DNA of 64,000 nt from NCBI GenBank assembly GCA_903847155.1, contig CAINCU010000005.1, positions 62,001-126,000 of the forward strand. Direction: 5' to 3'. The stretch is from an uncultured Gallionellaceae bacterium (GTDB lineage Bacteria > Pseudomonadota > Gammaproteobacteria > Burkholderiales > Gallionellaceae). This document shows, piece by piece, positions 1 through 7,976 of this stretch. A model generated the notes under the pieces. The model saw only the letters and a program-made list of their open reading frames with translations. It searched no databases and was not told where the DNA came from. Made by a program: the position numbers and the translations under genes. Within the stretch, counting starts at the first letter, position 1; every line of letters begins with the position of its first letter.

Positions 1-2
1 GT

Positions 3-848
3 TTTTTGTTTTTCAAATACGGAGTGCTGTGGCTGCTGCCCAATCCGGCATGGACTTCGGTGGACATGCGCGAGCCGTTTGCCAATAGCAACCTTCCCCT
101 TTACTTGCTGGCATTGTTTGCGTTCCTGCTTTACGGATTGCTGGCGCTGCGCTTGCTGTTCAAACGCGGCAAGCTCGGATTGCTCGGGTTTTCGCTACTG
201 TTTCCGTGGTTGCTGTTCATGACGGAGTTTTCCACAGTACGCATACAAGAGTCATTCGTGTTGTACCGCAGCTATTTGTGGGCGGCTGGAGCATTTGCAT
301 TACTGCCATTGATTGTGTGGAAATTCACGGCGCGTGGCGCGATGTTGATGCTCGCAGTCATTTCCATTTTTATGATTCCGCTCGCCATGGAACGATTGAG
401 CACCTTTTCGCACACGTTTTTGTTGTGGAACGATGCAGAAAAACTGGTGCAAGGACGCTCGGATTTGCCAGGTGAGTTTAGGATTTATTACAACCGTGGG
501 ACAGAGTACATAAAACTTGACCAGTATGACCTGGCAATTAGTGATATGAAACGATCCATCGAGCTATTACCAGACCAACCTCCCGCTTGGGGCAACCTTG
601 GCTGGGCTTATATCAAGAAAGGTGAGATGGAGCAGGCAGTACTTGCATACAACATAGCCATACAACAAAATGATGACCGCAAGTACCCGCCTAACCCTAA
701 ATATTATTTAGGTCGCGCCAGTGCATATGAAGTTCTAAAGAATTGGTCTGCAGCGAGTGCAGACTATAAAGTGGCATGCAAGATTGTCCATCGGGGATGT
801 GATAAGACTAATTTACCTCTGCATGAGACTTCGTCCGATGGACATTAA
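3..848 (+). CDS. Membrane-anchored TPR protein, 3' part (5' end outside window)
   Basis: The reading frame is open to the left edge, so this is the C-terminal part of a longer protein; the first in-frame start-like codon inside the window is a TTG at 6 and is probably internal. The visible part has about four hydrophobic membrane segments in the first 130 residues, then about 150 soluble residues. That soluble part holds two or three tetratricopeptide units, with the typical pattern 'YYNRGTEYIKLDQYDLAISD' and 'AWGNLGWAYIKKGEMEQAV'. Proteins of this plan are often inner-membrane proteins with a TPR tail linked to surface polysaccharide or protein glycosylation, but no catalytic domain is visible here, so the function is open. 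Confidence 0.7.
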   Translation, partial: FLFFKYGVLWLLPNPAWTSVDMREPFANSNLPLYLLALFAFLLYGLLALRLLFKRGKLGLLGFSLLFPWLLFMTEFSTVRIQESFVLYRSYLWAAGAFALLPLIVWKFTARGAMLMLAVISIFMIPLAMERLSTFSHTFLLWNDAEKLVQGRSDLPGEFRIYYNRGTEYIKLDQYDLAISDMKRSIELLPDQPPAWGNLGWAYIKKGEMEQAVLAYNIAIQQNDDRKYPPNPKYYLGRASAYEVLKNWSAASADYKVACKIVHRGCDKTNLPLHETSSDGH

Positions 849-1151
849 GTTGGGTAGCAACTTGATCTGTGCCGCCGTGAATTAGCTACGCCGACTTACT
901 AAGAGATGGAGCCAGTTCAGTTTGGATTACGTGCATCCTGTTTCCGTTCCATAAGAGGCGACACTTCAAATTCGATTCTGTCCCGTACTTTGATATCCGT
1001 GATTTCCGAAAAAAATAGTAACGGTGACATCTGCGGGATGTAGGTTATCTTCCTACACAAGAATCGGAAAACATCTGATTTCCTTACATCCCCGCTTCTC
1101 CCAAAATGCAACTGTCGAAACAAGACATCTCTAATGTCCAAGGAGGTTGCA
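849..1151. other. Intergenic region upstream of flhDC
   Basis: No credible gene lies in these about 300 bases. The stretch holds a short palindrome at 1039-1057 (listed separately) and two copies of 'acatctg' flanking it at about 1027 and 1071. It ends in a very strong ribosome binding site at 1139-1145. It is the likely promoter and regulatory region of flhDC. Confidence 0.6.
1039..1057. promoter_or_regulatory. Palindrome upstream of flhD, candidate operator
   Basis: The sequence TGTAGG-TTATCTT-CCTACA is a perfect 6-bp inverted repeat with a 7-nt centre, about 95 bp before the flhD start. Its form resembles NarL/FixJ-type response-regulator sites such as GacA or RcsB boxes. That assignment is only inference, and it could be a chance palindrome. 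Confidence 0.35.
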
Positions 1152-1472
1152 ATGAAAGCCAATCAAATACACGAAGAAATCAAAGAAACCAATCTTTCCT
1201 ACATGATGTTGGCGCAACAAATGATTCGCGACGACAAAGTCAGCGCGATTTTTCGTTTGGGCGTGAGTGAGGAGTTGGCAGAGTTGATCGTCGGTTTATC
1301 GCCAGCGCAGTTACTTAAGATGGCAGGAGCAAATATGCTGTTGTGCCGTTTTCGCTTTGATGAGCGCCTGTTGCTGAGCATGATTACCGACTACAACAAG
1401 GACAGAATGATGTCGCAAACCCATGCCACTATCCTGATGGCAGGGCGGCAGGTTGAAGCACTTGCAGCCTAG
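1152..1472 (+). CDS. flhD: Flagellar transcriptional activator FlhD
   Basis: FlhD forms the FlhD4C2 master activator that switches on early flagellar genes with sigma-70. The 106-residue product 'MKANQIHEEIKETNLSYMML...' matches FlhD along its whole length, including the region 'AQQMIRDDKVSAIFRLGVSE'. An upstream in-frame ATG exists at 1134, but the start at 1152 is chosen because AAGGAGG at 1139-1145 sits 6 nt before it. flhC follows after 12 nt, so the two are co-transcribed as usual. Confidence 0.93.
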   Translation: MKANQIHEEIKETNLSYMMLAQQMIRDDKVSAIFRLGVSEELAELIVGLSPAQLLKMAGANMLLCRFRFDERLLLSMITDYNKDRMMSQTHATILMAGRQVEALAA

Positions 1473-1484
1473 GCGGAGGTCATC

Positions 1485-2027
1485 ATGCGCAACAAAAGTG
1501 TGGTGAACGAAGCGCGCGAAATTCAAATTGCAATTGAATTGATTGAATTGGGTGCGCGGTTGCAGTTGCTGCAGGAAGAAACTCATCTGAGTCGAGAGCG
1601 GCTACTAAAGCTCTATAAAGAAGTCAAAGGCGAATCCCCGTCCAAGGGCATGTTACCTTATTCAACTGATTGGTTCATGAGCTGGTTGCCGAACATTCAT
1701 TCCTCCTTGTTCATGGGTATTCACCAATTTCTAGAAAAAAACGCCAGCGTTTCCGGTGTCGAAGCACTCATCAAGAGCTATAATTTATACTTGGAGCAAA
1801 TAGAGGTTAGCGGTGGAGAGCCGTCTCTTAGTATCACTCGCGCATGGTTTCTGATTCGATTCTTCGATGCGAAGATGCTGCAACTCACTAGCTGTAAGGA
1901 ATGCGGTGGCCAGTTCGTGGTGCATACTAATGAATTGTGTGCAGACTATACCTGTGGCATATGCCGTCCGCCGTCGCGCGCCGGAAAAACGAAGAAAGCC
2001 GCACAATCTGAAGCAGTTGCGCTTTGA
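1485..2027 (+). CDS. flhC: Flagellar transcriptional activator FlhC
   Basis: FlhC is the DNA-binding partner of FlhD in the flagellar master regulator. The 180-residue protein has the family's zinc-binding cysteines at C137, C140, C157 and C160 ('CKEC' and 'CGIC'), at the same positions as in E. coli FlhC. The start follows GGAGG at about 1475. A terminator-like hairpin lies 40 nt downstream, which separates flhDC from motAB. Confidence 0.95.
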   Translation: MRNKSVVNEAREIQIAIELIELGARLQLLQEETHLSRERLLKLYKEVKGESPSKGMLPYSTDWFMSWLPNIHSSLFMGIHQFLEKNASVSGVEALIKSYNLYLEQIEVSGGEPSLSITRAWFLIRFFDAKMLQLTSCKECGGQFVVHTNELCADYTCGICRPPSRAGKTKKAAQSEAVAL

Positions 2028-2066
2028 GAGGCAATTTCCAGCGCTGCTAAAGGTTTTTCATCGAAC

Positions 2067-2111
2067 GCCGCTACTGCTGATGGGGTGAGTCAGTAGTGGC
2101 GGCATTTTTTT
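2067..2111 (+). terminator. Terminator after flhDC
   Basis: GCCGCTACTG at 2067-2076 can pair, with a small bulge, with CAGTAGTGGCGGC at 2091-2103. A run of eight T follows. This is a typical intrinsic terminator. Confidence 0.75.
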
Positions 2112-2223
2112 CAGTTCGCATAAATGTTACAGAAACACGTGGTTGTTCAGCGTATGAAAGAAGCCAATGGTTGGTAGGATGCAATTTGGAATACTTAGAA
2201 ATGCAAAAGCGATGGAGTGATAC

Positions 2224-3078
2224 ATGCTAGTAATTATTGGCTATATCGTGGTGGCAGCATCGGTATTTGGCGGGTTCGCCTTGGCGGGCGGGCATCTGGG
2301 GGCGTTACTTCAGCCGATAGAATTGCTGATGATTGCCGGTGGTGCAGGAGGCGCATTCTTCGTGGGCAACAACATGAAGGCGATTAAGGCAACCTTCAAA
2401 GATTTGCCGACAGTTTTCAAAGGTTCCAAGTACAACAAAGCCACCTATATGGAATTGATGGCGCTCATGTATGAGTTGCTGGGCAAGGTGCGCAAAGAAG
2501 GCATGATGTCCATCGAAGGTGATGTGGAGAATCCTGAAGAAAGTCCGATTTTCAGCAAATATCCCATGATACTTGGCAATCATCATGTTGTTGAATTTAT
2601 GACCGATTATCTGCGCATCATGGTTAGTGGCAATCTCAACGCTATGGAGATTGAAAATCTGATGGATGTGGAAATCGAAACGCATCATCACGAAGCAATG
2701 CTTTCCTCGCACATCGTCGCCAAAGTGGGCGATGGCATGCCGGCGTTTGGCATCGTCGCGGCGGTGATGGGTGTAGTGCACACCATGGAATCAGTGGATA
2801 TTCCGCCGTCTGAACTGGGGATACTGATTGCGCACGCATTAGTTGGAACATTTCTCGGCATCTTGTTGGCTTATGGATTCGTAGGCCCGCTGGCTACTCT
2901 GCTTGAGCAAAAAGCTGAAGAAGGCACCAAAATATATCAGACGATGAAAGTGGTGTTATTGGCCAACCTGAATGGGTACGCCCCAGCGATGGCTGTGGAA
3001 TTCGGACGCAAAGTATTGAGCTCTACTGAACGCCCCGGCTTTATAGAGTTGGAAGAACACGTCAAACAAAAACGCTAG
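2224..3078 (+). CDS. motA: Flagellar motor stator protein MotA
   Basis: MotA forms, with MotB, the inner-membrane proton channel that drives the flagellar rotor. The 284-residue product has two N-terminal membrane helices, a cytoplasmic loop that contacts FliG, and two C-terminal helices. These include the conserved 'PAFGIVAAVMGVVHTM' segment around residues 175-190, typical of proton-type MotA. It uses the ATG at 2224. motB follows after 18 nt, so the pair forms an operon. Confidence 0.95.
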   Translation: MLVIIGYIVVAASVFGGFALAGGHLGALLQPIELLMIAGGAGGAFFVGNNMKAIKATFKDLPTVFKGSKYNKATYMELMALMYELLGKVRKEGMMSIEGDVENPEESPIFSKYPMILGNHHVVEFMTDYLRIMVSGNLNAMEIENLMDVEIETHHHEAMLSSHIVAKVGDGMPAFGIVAAVMGVVHTMESVDIPPSELGILIAHALVGTFLGILLAYGFVGPLATLLEQKAEEGTKIYQTMKVVLLANLNGYAPAMAVEFGRKVLSSTERPGFIELEEHVKQKR

Positions 3079-3096
3079 GCGATTGCGGAGAGCGGT

Positions 3097-4086
3097 ATGA
3101 GCGAAGATAAGAATAAGCGCCCCATCGTTATCAAGCGTATCAGGAAGGTGATCGGCGGCAGTCATGGGGGTGCATGGAAGATCGCATATGCTGACTTTGT
3201 AACGGCGATGATGGCGTTTTTCCTGCTGATGTGGCTGCTGGGTTCCACCACTAGAGGAGATCTGCAGGGCATTTCCGAATATTTTAAAACACCGCTCAAG
3301 GTCGCCTTGATGGGAGGCTCAGGTAGTGGAGATAGTTCCAGCATTGTCAAGGGTGGCGGAAAAGACCTTACGCGCAGCGAAGGGCAGGTCAAATCAGGTG
3401 AGTTGGAATCGAAGAAGAAAATTATCAACCTGAAGGCGACCAACGAAGAATTTATGCGACTTGAGGCCAAAAAGGAAATTGACCGTCTGCGGGATCTGAA
3501 AACTACCATCGAAGCGGCCATCGAGAACAATGCAAAACTGCAACAGTACAAAAAGCAAATTCTGCTTGATCTCACAACCGAGGGGTTGCGCATCCAGATC
3601 GTTGATGAAAAGAACAGACCTATGTTCCAGAGTGGAAGCGCAAAACTGGAAGTCTATACAAGGGATATTTTGCGGGAGATCGGCAAAATGCTAAACGAGA
3701 TGCCAAATAAGATCAGCTTGTCCGGGCATACGGATGCCCAACCGTATATCACTGCAGGTGGAAAATATAGCAATTGGGAATTGTCTGCGGATCGAGCCAA
3801 TGCCTCGCGCCGCGAACTCATCCAAGGTGGGCTGTCGGAGGAAAAGGTTGTGCGAGTGGTTGGATTGTCGTCGGCGGTGCTGTTTGATAGAACGCAGCCG
3901 TTGAACCCCATCAACCGCCGTATCAGTATCATCGTGATGAACAAGAAAGCAGAAGAAGCAGCACAGCAGGATGGGGGGACAGTTCAGATCGATGCGGAAA
4001 ATGGCGATGTGGGTTCGGTATTGGGCGCGCCAGGAGTTTCGAGCGAGCCTGAAGCGAACGCGACATTGTCGCCCGTGCAGCAGTGA
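3097..4086 (+). CDS. motB: Flagellar motor stator protein MotB
   Basis: MotB is the peptidoglycan-anchored half of the stator. The 329-residue protein has one membrane helix with the proton-carrying aspartate D33 in 'YADFVTAMMAFFLLMWLL'. A periplasmic linker follows, then an OmpA-like peptidoglycan-binding domain ('LSGHTDAQPY', 'NWELSADRANASRRELI', 'NPINRRISIIVM'). The last 40 residues are a low-complexity tail rich in Ala and acidic residues. It is in an operon with motA. Confidence 0.95.
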   Translation: MSEDKNKRPIVIKRIRKVIGGSHGGAWKIAYADFVTAMMAFFLLMWLLGSTTRGDLQGISEYFKTPLKVALMGGSGSGDSSSIVKGGGKDLTRSEGQVKSGELESKKKIINLKATNEEFMRLEAKKEIDRLRDLKTTIEAAIENNAKLQQYKKQILLDLTTEGLRIQIVDEKNRPMFQSGSAKLEVYTRDILREIGKMLNEMPNKISLSGHTDAQPYITAGGKYSNWELSADRANASRRELIQGGLSEEKVVRVVGLSSAVLFDRTQPLNPINRRISIIVMNKKAEEAAQQDGGTVQIDAENGDVGSVLGAPGVSSEPEANATLSPVQQ

Positions 4087-4359
4087 AAGCATTAGGATGA
4101 TACTGATTTAGTCTATTTGTTCTGCACTTGTCAAAATGGCAAATTTCGCAACCACCTGATTGGGCGTCGTACTACATTCATGGCTCGGCTGCTCACCACG
4201 AATGGAAGGCTTGATCTGTGTTTCCTTAGTCAGGTGTTCATTTGAAACATGCCTAACATTAGAGCCGCTCTGCGCTTGAATGAAATTAAAGGATGTCATC
4301 GAAATGTCGCTATGAGGGAACGGCTAGAGAATTCGTCGTCGATGAAAGTACGTTAAGGA
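4087..4359. other. Gene-free stretch between motB and the receptor remnant
   Basis: I see no supported gene, repeat or clear terminator here. Together with the remnant that follows, it makes a 620-base gap inside an otherwise compact chemotaxis cluster, which fits decay of a former receptor gene. Confidence 0.5.
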
Positions 4360-4658
4360 ATGAAAATGAACGATTGGCGGAGCAAACTTTCGCTACAAAA
4401 TAAATTACAGATGGCATCAAGGAAATCGCCGAGCAAACTAATTTGCGGGTTTTGAACGCGGCTATTGAGGCTGCGCGTGCCGGTGAGCAAGGACGCGGAT
4501 TTAGTGTGGCGCAGAGTCTGGAGCGAATTGCCAACTTGGTGTATAGCAATACCCACCCCGCTCTGGATGCCAAGTCTGCCACTGAAGAATTGGCAAAATC
4601 TGCCGATGAGCTAAGTAGAGCGGGGTTTCCGCTGACCAAAGGTGCAGTGAGAAAATGA
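4360..4658 (+). pseudogene. Remnant of a methyl-accepting chemotaxis protein gene
   Basis: A receptor-like start is preserved: AAGGA at 4355-4359, ATG at 4366, then '[15 protein letters not shown]', which looks like the cytoplasmic N-tip before the first membrane helix. After about 15 codons the DNA jumps to the signalling tip in another frame. From 4404 it reads '[20 protein letters not shown]' and 'GEQGRGFSV' with no start codon of its own. The canonical '[12 protein letters not shown]' that should follow is also missing, and the frame ends at 4656-4658 after '[16 protein letters not shown]'. The gene has therefore lost its sensory and membrane parts and some of the signalling domain. An annotation as a 71-residue MCP-like protein from TTG 4443 is possible but unlikely to be functional. 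Confidence 0.75.
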
Positions 4659-4706
4659 AATCAGCGTGTTGGGTGATTAACTGCATGCTGTCAGAAGGAG
4701 AAAAAA

Positions 4707-5651
4707 ATGTCTGACCTGTTAAAGAATATTGATGCTCGCACCAAACTGGCGGGCACCAACAAGCTGGAGATCCTGATGTTCTCATTGGGCAAGGATCTGC
4801 GTACCGGACGCGATGAAACCTTCGGCATCAACGTATTCAAGGTGCGTGAGGTAATGCGCATCCCGGACATCACACGTGCACCGGAGATGCCGAATGCTGT
4901 TGAGGGGATGGTCAGCCTGCGCGGAGCGCTGGTTCCAGTGATCGACCTTGCCAAATACATTGGCATGGAATCGGATAGTAAACCGGAGATCATGATCGTC
5001 ACAGAATACAACGGCCACACACAGGGTTTCCTGGTCAAGGCAGTGGATAACATCCTGCGCCTGGATTGGGCTGCGATGCGCGTGCCGCCGGAGATGCTGG
5101 TGGCAGAGTTGGGCGGTTTGGTCACGGCAATTACTGAGTTGAAAGACAAGCGGCTGGTGATGATGCTTGATGTGGAAAAAGTGCTGGCGGAAACCGGGCA
5201 CTTCGGCACAGACGAAATGATTTTCAAATCAGTGAAACCGTTGGGTAAAGAGAACCGCACCGTATTCTTTGCCGATGACTCTTCGGTGGCGCGCAACCAG
5301 ATTGCACGCACGCTGGACGCGATGGGGGTAAAGCATATCGCGGCAATCAATGGTCGCCAAGCGTGGCTGGAGCTGACCAGAATGGCCGACTACGCTGATG
5401 CTTCCAACACACCGCTCAAAGATATGGTGCAAGTCATTCTTACCGATGTGGAGATGCCAGAGATGGATGGCTATATGCTGACGCGGAAGATCAAGGCGGA
5501 CAAACGTTTCAACGGTATCCCGGTAATTATGCATTCCTCGCTGTCGAGTACCTCCAATCAACAATTGGGCAAAGCAGTCGGTGTGGATGAGTATGTACCT
5601 AAATTCGAACCGCAGAAACTATCACAAACGCTGGCGCGGATATTGGCTTAA
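4707..5651 (+). CDS. cheV: Chemotaxis coupling protein CheV (CheW-REC), copy 1
   Basis: CheV couples receptors to CheA through a CheW domain and is tuned by phosphorylation of a C-terminal receiver domain. The 314-residue protein has a CheW domain at about residues 20-165 ('FGINVFKVREVMRIPDIT', 'GMVSLRGALVPVIDL'). A receiver follows at about 185-310 with 'FFADDSS' and the phospho-acceptor in 'VILTDVEMPEMDG'. The start follows AGAAGGAG at 4692-4699. It lies 11 nt before a second cheV, a clear tandem duplicate. No separate cheW is seen in the window, so these CheVs may do its job here. Confidence 0.93.
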   Translation: MSDLLKNIDARTKLAGTNKLEILMFSLGKDLRTGRDETFGINVFKVREVMRIPDITRAPEMPNAVEGMVSLRGALVPVIDLAKYIGMESDSKPEIMIVTEYNGHTQGFLVKAVDNILRLDWAAMRVPPEMLVAELGGLVTAITELKDKRLVMMLDVEKVLAETGHFGTDEMIFKSVKPLGKENRTVFFADDSSVARNQIARTLDAMGVKHIAAINGRQAWLELTRMADYADASNTPLKDMVQVILTDVEMPEMDGYMLTRKIKADKRFNGIPVIMHSSLSSTSNQQLGKAVGVDEYVPKFEPQKLSQTLARILA

Positions 5652-5662
5652 AGGAGCGAAAG

Positions 5663-6610
5663 ATGACTTACACCGAAGACATGCTGGCATCCGAGCACGA
5701 CAACTTGCTGGATCACATTGATGCACGTACCAATCTGGCGGGAACCAATAAGATGGAAATCCTGCTGTTCAATTTGGGTACCGAGGAAAAATTCGGTATC
5801 AACGTGTTTAAAGTCAAAGAAGTGTCGAATTCCGGCAAGGTCACACGTACTCCCAATATGCCAGCCGGTGTGGATGGCATCATCAGCTTGCGCGGACACG
5901 TGATGCCGGTACTCAATCTGGCGAAATTCATGGGTATCCAAGAAGAAACACCGCACCAGACCATGATGGTGGCCGAATATAACAATCACATCCTCGGATT
6001 TATGGTGAAAGATGTGGATCGGATCATTCGCGTGGATTGGGACAAAGTGCGTCCGACAGAGGGCATGCTCACGGACAAGGGCGCGTTGATTACAGCCATA
6101 ACCAATCTGGAAGACGGATCGCTGGTATCGATTCTGGATGTGGAACAGATACTTTCGGATGCATTCGGCGAAGCCGTCGTCGGCAACGTTGAACGGATCG
6201 AATCGGCAAATGAAATATGCATATTTTTCGCCGATGACTCGATGGTGGCGCGGCGCAAAATTATCGAAGTGCTGGACAAGATGGGAGTCAAATATATTCA
6301 GGCTAACAACGGTCAGGAAGCGTGGGATCGTCTGCGTTCCATGGCAGATACCGCACAGAATTCTGGCGAAGATTTGCGCAATCAGATCCAAGTCATCCTG
6401 ACCGATGCAGAAATGCCGGCTATGGATGGCTATGTGTTGACCCAATACATCAAGAACGACAGGCGCTTCGACGGCATCCCGGTAGTAATGCATTCATCGC
6501 TTTCGTCGGATGCCAATCGTGCGATGGGCAAGCGAGTTGGCGTCGATTATTACGTTCCAAAATTTGATTCATTGGTGCTGTCGTCCACGTTGCGACCGCT
6601 GCTGACATAG
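5663..6610 (+). CDS. cheV: Chemotaxis coupling protein CheV (CheW-REC), copy 2
   Basis: This 315-residue protein has the same plan as its upstream neighbour. Its CheW domain reads 'FGINVFKVKEVSNSGKVT' and 'GIISLRGHVMPVLNL', and its receiver carries 'FFADDSM' and the acceptor in 'VILTDAEMPAMDG'. Both copies begin with nearly the same 'L-x-x-IDARTxLAGTNKxEIL' leader, so they arose by duplication, but their CheW surfaces differ and they may serve different receptors. GGAG at 5652 precedes the ATG. Confidence 0.93.
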   Translation: MTYTEDMLASEHDNLLDHIDARTNLAGTNKMEILLFNLGTEEKFGINVFKVKEVSNSGKVTRTPNMPAGVDGIISLRGHVMPVLNLAKFMGIQEETPHQTMMVAEYNNHILGFMVKDVDRIIRVDWDKVRPTEGMLTDKGALITAITNLEDGSLVSILDVEQILSDAFGEAVVGNVERIESANEICIFFADDSMVARRKIIEVLDKMGVKYIQANNGQEAWDRLRSMADTAQNSGEDLRNQIQVILTDAEMPAMDGYVLTQYIKNDRRFDGIPVVMHSSLSSDANRAMGKRVGVDYYVPKFDSLVLSSTLRPLLT

Positions 6611-6671
6611 GAACGAGGATTGAGATGACCGTAGGTCTTGGTTTTCTCAATCCTGAAATTAGGAGATAGAG

Positions 6672-7061
6672 ATGGGCATAGAAGATACAAAATTTCTGGT
6701 GGTTGACGATTTTTCCACGATGCGACGTATCGTGCGTAATCTTCTAAAAGAGCTGGGCTTTGTCAATGTACAAGAAGCTGAAGACGGGGTGGACGCACTA
6801 AACAAATTGCGCAACGACCCATTCGATTTCGTGGTGACCGACTGGAATATGCCAAACATGACCGGCATCGAATTGCTGCGCCACATTCGCTCCGACGCCG
6901 CACTCAAGCATCTGCCGGTATTGATGGTGACGGCGGAGGCCAAGAAAGAAAACATCATTGAAGCGGCAAAGACAGGGGCTTCCGGGTACATCGTCAAACC
7001 GTTTACGGCGGCGACACTGGACGAAAAGATGAAGAAGATATTTGCTAACATGAACAAGTGA
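6672..7061 (+). CDS. cheY: Chemotaxis response regulator CheY
   Basis: CheY-P binds the flagellar switch to change rotation direction. The 129-residue single receiver domain has every diagnostic residue at the E. coli position: D12 and D13, phospho-acceptor D57, T87, Y106 and K109. AGGAGA at 6661-6666 precedes the ATG. cheZ starts 8 nt after its stop, so the phosphatase and its substrate are co-expressed. Confidence 0.97.
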   Translation: MGIEDTKFLVVDDFSTMRRIVRNLLKELGFVNVQEAEDGVDALNKLRNDPFDFVVTDWNMPNMTGIELLRHIRSDAALKHLPVLMVTAEAKKENIIEAAKTGASGYIVKPFTAATLDEKMKKIFANMNK

Positions 7062-7069
7062 GGCGAACC

Positions 7070-7801
7070 ATGGCGACTAATACTGCAAATCAGGATTCCG
7101 ACGATCTGGAGGCGCTGTTCGACAGCATCATTGCTGCGAGCGCAGAAGAAGGCAGACCGGAAAAAGCAAAAGTTGTAACGCTCAAGCCGGAGAGCGAACA
7201 GGACAAAGTCATCAACCAGGTCGGACTGATGGCACGCAAACTGCACGACACCTTGCGCGAACTGGGCTTGCACAAGGAAATCGAAAAAGCGGCAGCAACC
7301 ATACCCGATGCGCGTGACCGCTTGAACTATGTCGCCACGCTGACCCAGCAAGCGGCGGAGCGCGTGTTGAATGCCACCGAGGCGGCGCAACCCGTGGTGG
7401 ATAAACTGGGCGACGATGCGCACCGTCTGGCTATCCAGTGGGATATGTTGTTCAAAAAACAAATTGACGTGGCACAGTTCAAAGAACTGGTGACCCAAAC
7501 GCACGCTTATTTGCACGAAACACCCAAGCAAACCAAAGCGACCAACGCCTACTTGATGGAAATCATGATGGCGCAAGACTTTCAGGATCTCACCGGACAA
7601 GTCATCAAAAAGATCATTCAAGTGACGCAGGAGATGGAACAGCAACTCTTGTCGGTACTGTTGGAAAACGCACCGCCATCCGTGCGAGCTGAGATTCAGA
7701 GTGGAATGCTGAATGGTCCAGTCATTAATCCGGCAGGACGAAACGACGTAGTGACCAATCAGGATCAGGTGGATGACTTGCTGGAAAGTTTGGGATTTTG
7801 A
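7070..7801 (+). CDS. cheZ: CheY-P phosphatase CheZ
   Basis: CheZ removes the phosphate from CheY-P. The 243-residue, largely helical protein has the catalytic segment 'MAQDFQDLTGQVIKKII', whose Gln attacks the CheY phosphate. The C-terminal CheY-binding peptide 'VDDLLESLGF' closes the protein. An upstream in-frame GTG at 7058 overlaps cheY; the ATG at 7070 fits better. Confidence 0.95.
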   Translation: MATNTANQDSDDLEALFDSIIAASAEEGRPEKAKVVTLKPESEQDKVINQVGLMARKLHDTLRELGLHKEIEKAAATIPDARDRLNYVATLTQQAAERVLNATEAAQPVVDKLGDDAHRLAIQWDMLFKKQIDVAQFKELVTQTHAYLHETPKQTKATNAYLMEIMMAQDFQDLTGQVIKKIIQVTQEMEQQLLSVLLENAPPSVRAEIQSGMLNGPVINPAGRNDVVTNQDQVDDLLESLGF

Positions 7802-7816
7802 TTGAGGATTGAGCTG

Positions 7817-7888
7817 CAATGCCCGTCAATAGGCGATCTATATCAGATGGTTCGTGGAGAGTGGCGTGTTTATTGGCTTGCTGGCAAT
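7817..7888. repeat. Dispersed hairpin repeat, family P copy 1
   Basis: This copy of an about 75-nt intergenic imperfect palindrome reads 'GTCAATA-GGCGATCT' on the left and 'AGAGTGGC-...-TATTGGC' on the right, around an 18-nt centre. Six other copies or pieces occur in the window. It sits between cheZ and cheA. Confidence 0.7.
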
Positions 7889-7976
7889 GTGTTGTTGAGG
7901 ATTGCACGGAATTCGAAGAGAGGTGTTTCTCAAGCCTCATTCCTAAACCCTCAATCCTAAGAACTAGGAGAAAAAC

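Noticed and set aside
917-1162. Minus-strand open frame in the flhDC upstream region
   Set aside because: No ribosome binding site or recognisable family, and it overlaps the likely control region and the flhD start.
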